Assembly: GCA_903920835.1 (NCBI GenBank)
Contig: CAIXNQ010000113.1
Location: forward strand, 1 to 11,453
From: an uncultured Bacteroidota bacterium
GTDB lineage: Bacteria; Bacteroidota; Bacteroidia; Flavobacteriales; Flavobacteriaceae
Direction: 5' to 3'
Length of the DNA: 11,453 nucleotides
Positions 1 through 5,219 of the stretch are shown piece after piece. The notes below the pieces were generated by a model. It was given only the letters and a program-made list of their open reading frames with translations. It was not told the DNA's origin and made no database searches. Made by a program: the position numbers and the translations under genes. Position 1 is the first letter of the stretch, and each line of letters opens with the position of its first letter.

Positions 1-29
1 ACCAAAAGATACTGGTTCACCATTATATT

Positions 30-101
30 TCATATGAAGTTTAGTTGCGGATGATTTACCAAGAAAAGAACCATGAATACCATCAAGAATATTTGCTGCA
101 T
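30..101 (-). other. possible start of mreC, interrupted at the window edge
   Basis: Fourteen bases after the mreB stop codon an ATG opens a frame reading MQQIF, which is how flavobacterial MreC proteins commonly begin (from memory), and mreC is the expected next gene of this operon. The frame then reads LMVFMVLFLV and stops after 23 codons, so the usual MreC continuation (a long hydrophobic segment and a periplasmic domain) is absent. No other minus-strand frame supplies it. One other minus frame stays open from position 120 to position 1 and includes AANILDGIHGSF, which I do not recognise. The segment may be a frameshifted or interrupted mreC, an insertion, or an assembly artefact near a contig end. 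The mreC reading is a weak inference. Confidence 0.3.
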
Positions 102-115
102 GAACTAAATGCTGA

Positions 116-1144
116 TTATTTTAATAAAACACTTTTGAATCTAGCGATGTTCTTTAATGCCATACCAGTTCCACGAACTACTGCTCTTAAAGGATCGTCT
201 GCAATAAAAACTGGCAAGTCTGTTTTTTTAGAAATTCGTTTGTCTAATCCTCGAAGCATTGAACCTCCACCTGCAAGAAAAATTCCAGTATTGTAAATAT
301 CGGCTGCTAATTCTGGGGGTGTTTGCGAAAGTGTTTCCATAACAGCATCTTCAATTCGTTGTATAGATTTGTCTAATGCTTTTGCAATTTCTCTGTAAGA
401 AACATCAACTTGTTTTGGTTTTCCAGTCAATAAATCGCGACCTTGAACAGACATTTCATCGGGTGGCGTGTCTAAATCTTCGGTTGCAGCACCAATTTCT
501 ATTTTAACTTTCTCAGCAGTACTTTCTCCGATGTAAAGATTGTGTTGCGTTCGCATGTAATAAACAATATCGTTTGTAAAAACATCACCAGCAATTTTAA
601 CTGACTTGTCACAAACAATTCCTCCAAGTGCAATGACAGCAATTTCGGTAGTTCCACCACCAATATCTACTATCATGTTGCCTTTTGGTTGCATAATATC
701 AATTCCGATTCCGATTGCGGCTGCCATGGGTTCGTGAATCAAATAAACTTCTTTTCCGTTGACTCTTTCACATGATTCTTTTACGGCACGCATTTCTACT
801 TCTGTAATTCCAGATGGAATACAAACTACCATACGAAGTGCAGGAGTGAATAATTTTTTTTGAAGTGCTGGAATACTCTTTATGAGCATTTTTATCATTT
901 GTTCAGAAGCGTCGAAGTCGGCGATTACACCATCTTTTAGCGGGCGAATGGTCTTTATATTTTCGTGTGTTTTTCCTTGCATGAGGTTGGCTTCTTTACC
1001 AACAGCTATGATCCTTCCAGAAACCCTATCACGAGCAACTATTGAGGGACTATCGATTACAACTTTGTCGTTGTGAATTATTAAAGTGTTTGCTGTTCCG
1101 AGGTCAATAGCGATATCCTCGGTCATGAAATCAAAAAATCCCAT
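116..1144 (-). CDS. mreB: rod shape-determining protein MreB, actin-like ATPase
   Basis: MreB is a bacterial actin that polymerises on the inner face of the cytoplasmic membrane and guides the elongation machinery (MreC, MreD, RodA, PBP2), so that side-wall peptidoglycan is made in rod geometry. The 342-residue length is normal. The actin-fold nucleotide motifs are intact: phosphate-1 loop DLGTANT at residues 14-20, the connecting EPMAAAIG at 138-145, phosphate-2 loop DIGGGTTE at 160-167, and the adenosine-site AGGGSML at 291-297. The N-terminus MGFFDFMTEDIAIDLG gives a short hydrophobic/aromatic stretch that could help membrane contact. The first Met at 1144 is preferred because the seven residues before the second Met match the flavobacterial family from memory. 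It follows purH by 54 bases on the same strand and has a candidate promoter of its own in that gap. Confidence 0.97.
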   Translation of the reverse strand: MGFFDFMTEDIAIDLGTANTLIIHNDKVVIDSPSIVARDRVSGRIIAVGKEANLMQGKTHENIKTIRPLKDGVIADFDASEQMIKMLIKSIPALQKKLFTPALRMVVCIPSGITEVEMRAVKESCERVNGKEVYLIHEPMAAAIGIGIDIMQPKGNMIVDIGGGTTEIAVIALGGIVCDKSVKIAGDVFTNDIVYYMRTQHNLYIGESTAEKVKIEIGAATEDLDTPPDEMSVQGRDLLTGKPKQVDVSYREIAKALDKSIQRIEDAVMETLSQTPPELAADIYNTGIFLAGGGSMLRGLDKRISKKTDLPVFIADDPLRAVVRGTGMALKNIARFKSVLLK

Positions 1145-1184
1145 ATAATTTTTAGGGTTTAACTGTTTATATTTTTTTAACAGG

Positions 1185-1192
1185 CAAATGTA
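1185..1192 (-). promoter_or_regulatory. candidate internal promoter (-7 box) for mreB
   Basis: In the 54-base purH-mreB gap the minus strand reads TACATTTG, a full match to the Bacteroidota -7 form TAnnTTTG. Transcription would start near 1178, leaving a leader of about 34 bases. The upstream -33 element is weak (TTT 16 bases away, inside the end of purH). This could let mreB be transcribed independently of purine demand. Confidence 0.4.
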
Positions 1193-1198
1193 AACAAA

Positions 1199-2725
1199 TT
1201 AATGTTTAAAATGACGTGTGCCTGTAAATACCATTGCAACTTTATTTTCATTGCAATACGAAATACTCAATTCATCTTTTATAGATCCTCCAGGTTGAAT
1301 AACGGCTTTAATTCCTGCTTCATTTGCAATTTCAACGCAATCTGGAAAAGGGAAAAAAGCATCGCTTGCCATAACTGCTCCATTCAAATCAAATCCAAAA
1401 GTATGGGCTTTTTCAATGGCTTGTTTGAGAGCATCAACTCTTGAAGTTTGCCCAGTTCCTGAAGAAACTAAGGTGTTGTTCTTAGCAAAAACAATGGTGT
1501 TTGACTTCGTGTTTTTACAGATTTTAGAAGCAAAAAGCAAATCAGCTATTTCGTAGGTTGTGGGCGAAACTTCAGTAACAACTTTTAAATCGGTAGATTG
1601 ATCGGTCTTATTGTTTTTGTCTTGAACTAAAAGTCCGTTGAGACAAGTGCGCACTTGTTTTTGAGGTAATTCAACTTCATTCTGAACCAAAATAATTCTG
1701 TTTTTCTTTTCTGATAAAATAGCAATTGCTTCCTCGGTAAATTTTGGAGCAATGATTACTTCGCAAAAAAGACTATTAATTTCAATTGCAGTTGCTACAT
1801 CGATTGTTGTGTTTGCAATTAATACACCACCAAACGCAGAAGTTGGGTCGCAAGCTAAAGCAGATAAATAGGCTTCTTTTATTGTTGGTCTGGTTGCAAG
1901 TCCGCAAGCATTGTTGTGTTTTAAAATGGCAAATGTTGGTTCGTTATCTTTAAATTCGGCAATTAAATTTACTGCCGCATCTACATCGAGTAAATTGTTA
2001 TAAGAAAGTTCTTTGCCATTTAATTTGGTGAACATTGCTTCAAAATCGCCAAAGAAATAGCCTTTCTGGTGCGGATTTTCACCATATCTAAGAATTTGTC
2101 CGTTTGAAATGCTGCTTTTATAAATCGTTTCATCATTGCTAAAATAATTGAAAATAGCAGTGTCATAATGCGATGAAATATGGAAAGCTTTGGCTGCTAG
2201 CAAACGTCTTTCTTCGAGAGTTGTGTTTCCGTTGCTGGTTTGAATCAATTCTAAAAATGTGGAATATTGGTCAACAGAAGCAAGAATTACGGTGTCATTA
2301 AAGTTTTTGGCAGCGGCTCTAATTAATGAAATTCCGCCAATATCTATTTTTTCAATTATTTCATTTTGTGGAGCACCAGAAGCCACAGTTTTTTCAAAAG
2401 GATATAAATCTACAATCACTAAATCAATTTGCGGAATCTGATATTCTAGCATTTGTTGTTTGTCAAGTTCGTTGTCTTGACGGTTGAGAATTCCTCCAAA
2501 AACTTTTGGGTGAAGTGTTTTTACACGACCTCCTAAAATGGATGGATATGAAGTTATTTCCTCAATTGGAACTACTGGAATTCCCAGTTTGATGATAAAT
2601 TCTTCGGTGCCACCAGTTGAATATAAGGTTACGTTTTGTTGATGAAGTTCTCTTACCAAAGGTTCTAGACCTTCTTTTGAGAATACTGAAATTAATGCGG
2701 ATTTGATTTTTTTAGTAGTGTTCAT
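1199..2725 (-). CDS. purH: bifunctional AICAR formyltransferase / IMP cyclohydrolase PurH
   Basis: PurH catalyses the last two steps of de novo purine synthesis: formylation of AICAR with 10-formyl-tetrahydrofolate, then ring closure of FAICAR to IMP, in the cytoplasm. The 508 residues match the usual family length. The N-terminal MGS-like cyclohydrolase domain (about residues 1-150) carries STGGT (36-40) and GGRVKTLHP (65-73). The C-terminal transformylase domain carries LRYGENPHQ (212-220), the catalytic Lys-His pair in KHNNACG (269-275) and SAFGG (296-300). It ends in TGTRHFKH, the usual RHF-type terminus. The start ATG at 2725 is the first in frame and sits about 15 bases below a good promoter. 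It is the first gene of a leftward purH-mreB unit, an order I recall as common in Bacteroidota. No truncation or missing residue is seen. Confidence 0.98.
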   Translation of the reverse strand: MNTTKKIKSALISVFSKEGLEPLVRELHQQNVTLYSTGGTEEFIIKLGIPVVPIEEITSYPSILGGRVKTLHPKVFGGILNRQDNELDKQQMLEYQIPQIDLVIVDLYPFEKTVASGAPQNEIIEKIDIGGISLIRAAAKNFNDTVILASVDQYSTFLELIQTSNGNTTLEERRLLAAKAFHISSHYDTAIFNYFSNDETIYKSSISNGQILRYGENPHQKGYFFGDFEAMFTKLNGKELSYNNLLDVDAAVNLIAEFKDNEPTFAILKHNNACGLATRPTIKEAYLSALACDPTSAFGGVLIANTTIDVATAIEINSLFCEVIIAPKFTEEAIAILSEKKNRIILVQNEVELPQKQVRTCLNGLLVQDKNNKTDQSTDLKVVTEVSPTTYEIADLLFASKICKNTKSNTIVFAKNNTLVSSGTGQTSRVDALKQAIEKAHTFGFDLNGAVMASDAFFPFPDCVEIANEAGIKAVIQPGGSIKDELSISYCNENKVAMVFTGTRHFKH

Positions 2726-2745
2726 TTAGTGTTTTTTTTGTTGTG

Positions 2746-2779
2746 CAAAAATATGTTTTTAATTATAAAAAACGCTCAA
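2746..2779 (-). promoter_or_regulatory. purH promoter, Bacteroidota type
   Basis: On the minus strand TATTTTTG (2753 down to 2746) matches TAnnTTTG, and TTG (2779 down to 2777) lies 23 bases upstream, at the long end of the accepted spacing. The predicted start is near 2739, leaving a very short leader of about 14 bases. I see no purine riboswitch between it and the ATG. Confidence 0.6.
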
Positions 2780-2822
2780 AATAGTTGTCGGATTCTGATT
2801 GTTTGTTCAATAATGTTATTAC

Positions 2823-2852
2823 TTGTACGATTCAAAAAAAAATGTACTTTTG
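2823..2852 (+). promoter_or_regulatory. promoter of the small secreted-protein gene
   Basis: TTG (2823-2825), 19 bases, then TACTTTTG (2845-2852) is a near-ideal Bacteroidota sigma-A-type promoter. It is back-to-back with the purH promoter. The leader of about 43 bases is A-rich and has no Shine-Dalgarno sequence, as expected for this phylum. Confidence 0.7.
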
Positions 2853-2901
2853 ATTTCAAATCTCATACTGTAAATTTTCAATAAAACAATAAAATAAAAA
2901 C

Positions 2902-3384
2902 ATGAAAACAATAGCTATCTTTTTATTATTACCACTACTGACTTTTGGTCAAGCAGATATTTCGATAGAGAAAACAATAAAATTGAAATTAGCAGTGATG
3001 CAAAATTTTATAAAGTTAGGCGATAAAGGCGAAGAAACTTTTTGGCAAACCAAGGGCAAAATCACTTTTGGGATTGTGAATTATACTGACCAACAAAACC
3101 CAATTTTCAAAGCATTATTCATTAGTCAATATCAAGAATTGTTTCCAATTTATAAGAAAATGATTGTTTCTGAAGACGAAAGAGATACTGCATTGTATAT
3201 AAAAACATTGATTCGACAAGAAGATGACTATCGAAATTTGCTCAGCAAAGAACAACTCGTTTTGTATAAAAACAAATTAAATGATATGGAGAAAAACGAC
3301 GTTAAAGCTTTTGAATCATTTATATCTTTATTCTTTTCAGACAGTTTATTACAACGATTCAAGTCTGGATTTGGTGATAAATAA
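2902..3384 (+). CDS. small secreted protein of unknown function
   Basis: I do not recognise the family. The 160-residue product begins with a clear Sec signal peptide: MKTIAIF, a hydrophobic core LLLPLLTF, and a likely signal-peptidase I cut after FGQ near residue 17. There is no lipobox cysteine, so it should be a soluble periplasmic or exported protein of about 143 residues. The mature part has no cysteine. It reads as mixed sheet (ITFGIVNYT at 54-62) followed by mostly charged amphipathic helix (about 70-160), with FESFISLFFSDSLLQRF near the end. The ATG at 2902 is fixed by the signal peptide and by the strong promoter 50 bases upstream. It is transcribed alone, divergent from purH, and nothing in its neighbourhood indicates a function. 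Confidence 0.8.
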   Translation: MKTIAIFLLLPLLTFGQADISIEKTIKLKLAVMQNFIKLGDKGEETFWQTKGKITFGIVNYTDQQNPIFKALFISQYQELFPIYKKMIVSEDERDTALYIKTLIRQEDDYRNLLSKEQLVLYKNKLNDMEKNDVKAFESFISLFFSDSLLQRFKSGFGDK

Positions 3385-3400
3385 GACCAAATACATTTCC

Positions 3401-3426
3401 AATAATTTGCTTAACAATTATTTTTG
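3401..3426 (+). terminator. weak candidate terminator after the secreted-protein gene
   Basis: AATAATT (3401-3407) pairs with AATTATT (3416-3422) across an 8-base loop, followed by T-rich sequence. The 7-bp stem is all A-T, so termination here would be inefficient. Confidence 0.35.
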
Positions 3427-3537
3427 TTTGCTTGTTTTCAAAATTGGTTAGTTGATTTAAATATGAATTTAAAGATATTTTCTTAATTTATATTGCAAAT
3501 ATTATTTGTTTCTTTATAGATTTTTATTTAATATTTC

Positions 3538-3556
3538 GCCTACTTTGGCGGTAGGC
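3538..3556. repeat. GC-rich perfect hairpin in AT-rich surroundings
   Basis: GCCTAC (3538-3543) and GTAGGC (3551-3556) form a perfect 6-bp stem with loop TTTGGCG. An alternative nested stem CGCC/GGCG uses the same bases. It is the only GC-rich patch for some hundred bases and lies 17 bases before the repeat array. There is no T-tract directly after it on the plus strand, so a terminator role is not supported. It may be a remnant of a dispersed repeat. Confidence 0.5.
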
Positions 3557-3572
3557 AAATAAAGTTTCGGCT

Positions 3573-3724
3573 CAAAAAAGAAGTCAAATTAATTTCTAAA
3601 AAAGTTAACTTTATTTTTGAAAAAATAAAATCAATTCCTGAAAAAGTCAATTGCAGTTATGAAAAATAAAACTGTAGCTCTAAAAAAAATAGCTGTAACT
3701 CCTGAAAATATGTGACTCAAGTTT
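3573..3724 (+). repeat. degenerate 21-22 base tandem array (array 1, about 7 units)
   Basis: A-tract units begin at about 3573, 3597, 3618, 3639, 3660, 3681 and 3703, giving steps of 24, 21, 21, 21, 21 and 22 bases. Each unit opens with TGAAAAA or TAAAAAA and closes with a pyrimidine-richer piece such as CTGTAGCTC, CTGTAACTCC or CAATTCC. The units are diverged but the spacing is kept, so A-tracts recur every two helical turns. The same motif and period are found in the array at 9636-9867, in the same orientation. I know of no named element with this consensus. Confidence 0.75.
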
Positions 3725-3833
3725 TAAATGTAAAAGAAGATTAATATATAAAAACTTGAACGCATAAAGGCAGTTACAAAAAATGGCTAAGTATGGTTTT
3801 TATTATAATACTTTTTTCTAAATTAAAGTTTTG

Positions 3834-3841
3834 TATATTTG
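3834..3841 (+). promoter_or_regulatory. candidate -7 box for the DUF2130 gene
   Basis: TATATTTG matches TAnnTTTG. The -33 region is poor (only T-rich sequence about 16-20 bases upstream). A start near 3848 would give an unusually long leader of about 79 bases, rich in CAAAC-like repeats and poor in G, hence largely unstructured. Confidence 0.5.
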
Positions 3842-3926
3842 TAATTAACGAATCAAGTAAGCCACTTCATTTAGCTACGAAACACAGCAAACAAACCCAA
3901 AAGAGAACCGAACAAACCAAAACCAC

Positions 3927-5156
3927 ATGAACGAAATAATCTGTCCCAACTGCAAAACCGCCTTTAAAATAGACGAAGCAGGATTTGCTGATATAGCCAA
4001 ACAAGTCCGCGACCAGCAATTCCAAGAAGAATTACAAAACCGACTGCAACTCGCCGAAAATGAAAAACAAAGTGCAGTGAAATTAGCAGAAGCTAATTTA
4101 AGAAATCAACTGCAAGGCGATTTAACCCAAAAAGACATCGAGCTTTCTAACATAAAAGCGACCAAAGAAGCAGAGATTGCTCAAATCAAAGCCAAACTAG
4201 ACAATGCCGAACTACAGAAACAACTTTCGGTAACTGAGGCCGTTCAAAATATTGAGAGAGAACGCGACGCATTGGTCAACAATCTAAAAAGCAAAGAAAC
4301 AGAAGCGCAATTACTTGAAAAATCATTAAATGAAAAATTTGCTGCGGAGCTAAAGACCAAAGATGAAATCATCAAAATGAAGGATGAAGAAATTGATTTG
4401 CGCAAAGACATGAAACTCAAACTTTCCACCAAAATGATTGGTGAAACACTTGAGCAACATTGTGAAACCGAATTCAATAAACTTAGAGCAACCGCATTTC
4501 AAAACGCTTACTTTGAAAAAGACAATAATTCCAGCTCAGGCAGCAAAGGCGATTTTATCTACAAAGAAAACGACATCCATGGCAATGAAATCATTTCCAT
4601 AATGTTTGAAATGAAAAATGAATCAGATACAACTGCAACCAAAAAAAGAAATGAAGACTTCTTTAAAGAACTAGACAAAGACAGAGCCGAAAAGAAATGC
4701 GAATATGCTGTATTGGTAACCTTACTTGAAGCAGAAAGCGACTATTACAACACCGGTATCGTAGATGTTTCGCACCGATTCCCAAAAATGTATGTGGTGC
4801 GTCCGCAGTTTTTTATTCCAATTATAACGCTGCTTCGCAACGCATCTATGAACTCCATGCAATACAAAGCAGAATTGAGTTTGATAAAAAATCAAAATAT
4901 CGACATCACTAACTTTGAAGACAACATCACTAAATTCAAAGAGGGCTTTGCCAAAAACTACGACTTGGCAAGCAGACAGTTCAAAACCGCCATTGATGAA
5001 ATAGACAAAACAATGGACCATTTGCAAAAGACAAAAGATGCGCTTCTAGCTTCAGTCAACAACCTTCGATTAGCCAACAACAAAGCGGAAGACTTAACCA
5101 TTAAAAAATTAACTAACGGAAATCCTACCATGAAAGCGAAGTTTGACGAATTATAA
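3927..5156 (+). CDS. DUF2130-type coiled-coil protein with nuclease-like domain
   Basis: This 409-residue protein matches, from memory, the DUF2130 family, which has no settled function. The N-terminus has a single CPNC pair (Cys6, Cys9), half of a zinc ribbon, suggesting metal binding by a dimer or a degenerate ribbon. Residues about 20-165 are a long charged coiled coil (many E/K/Q heptads). Residues about 168-305 form the conserved core: IGETLEQHCE (171-180), GDFIY (208-212) and FEMKNE (227-232). The order Glu, Asp209, then Glu228-x-Lys230 is the layout of a PD-(D/E)XK nuclease active site. That reading is my inference from residue order. A second helical segment (about 330-390) closes the protein. 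There is no signal peptide, so it is cytoplasmic. It lies 63 bases before parC on the same strand with no terminator between them, so read-through into parC is likely. The C-rich start region and leader differ from neighbours, a weak hint of transfer. Confidence 0.85.
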   Translation: MNEIICPNCKTAFKIDEAGFADIAKQVRDQQFQEELQNRLQLAENEKQSAVKLAEANLRNQLQGDLTQKDIELSNIKATKEAEIAQIKAKLDNAELQKQLSVTEAVQNIERERDALVNNLKSKETEAQLLEKSLNEKFAAELKTKDEIIKMKDEEIDLRKDMKLKLSTKMIGETLEQHCETEFNKLRATAFQNAYFEKDNNSSSGSKGDFIYKENDIHGNEIISIMFEMKNESDTTATKKRNEDFFKELDKDRAEKKCEYAVLVTLLEAESDYYNTGIVDVSHRFPKMYVVRPQFFIPIITLLRNASMNSMQYKAELSLIKNQNIDITNFEDNITKFKEGFAKNYDLASRQFKTAIDEIDKTMDHLQKTKDALLASVNNLRLANNKAEDLTIKKLTNGNPTMKAKFDEL

Positions 5157-5158
5157 AC

Positions 5159-5190
5159 TTTAAAAGTCAATAAAAAATATATTAAGTTTG
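5159..5190 (+). promoter_or_regulatory. parC promoter
   Basis: TTT (5159-5161), 21 bases, then TAAGTTTG (5183-5190), a full TAnnTTTG match. The surrounding TTAAGTTTGTAAAA is identical to the box before the 8740-9435 gene, which supports it as a real promoter core. It lies between the DUF2130 stop and the parC start, so parC need not depend on the upstream gene. Confidence 0.55.
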
Positions 5191-5202
5191 TAAAATAATA
5201 AA

Positions 5203-5218
5203 TTCTATTTTTATAGAA
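5203..5218 (+). promoter_or_regulatory. small perfect hairpin directly before the parC start codon
   Basis: TTCTAT, loop TTTT, ATAGAA form a perfect 6-bp inverted repeat ending one base before the ATG at 5220. It is AT-rich and thus weak, but it occupies the place of a ribosome binding site and could modulate initiation or bind a protein. Chance is a real alternative in such AT-rich DNA. Confidence 0.4.
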
Positions 5219-5219
5219 A

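Larger units (their letters stand above)
3385..3926. other. 542-base intergenic region with hairpin, repeat array and promoter
   Basis: There is no convincing coding frame here: stops are frequent in all frames. In order it holds a weak AT terminator (3401-3426), AT-rich filler, a GC hairpin (3538-3556), the degenerate 21-22 base array (3573-3724), more AT-rich filler, a -7 promoter box (3834-3841) and a long C/A-rich, G-poor leader (about 3880-3926) before the DUF2130 gene. Confidence 0.7.

Noticed and set aside
45..296. 83-codon plus-strand frame at the left edge
   Set aside because: From 116 on it is antisense to the 3' end of mreB, and its composition is that of a shadow frame. It has no promoter or plausible leader.
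2726..2901. Purine riboswitch or PurR-like operator upstream of purH
   Set aside because: The predicted leader is only about 14 bases, and I see no conserved riboswitch core or clear palindrome.
3538..3556. Intrinsic terminator at the GCCTAC/GTAGGC hairpin
   Set aside because: No T-tract follows on the plus strand, and it lies 150 bases past the nearest upstream stop codon.
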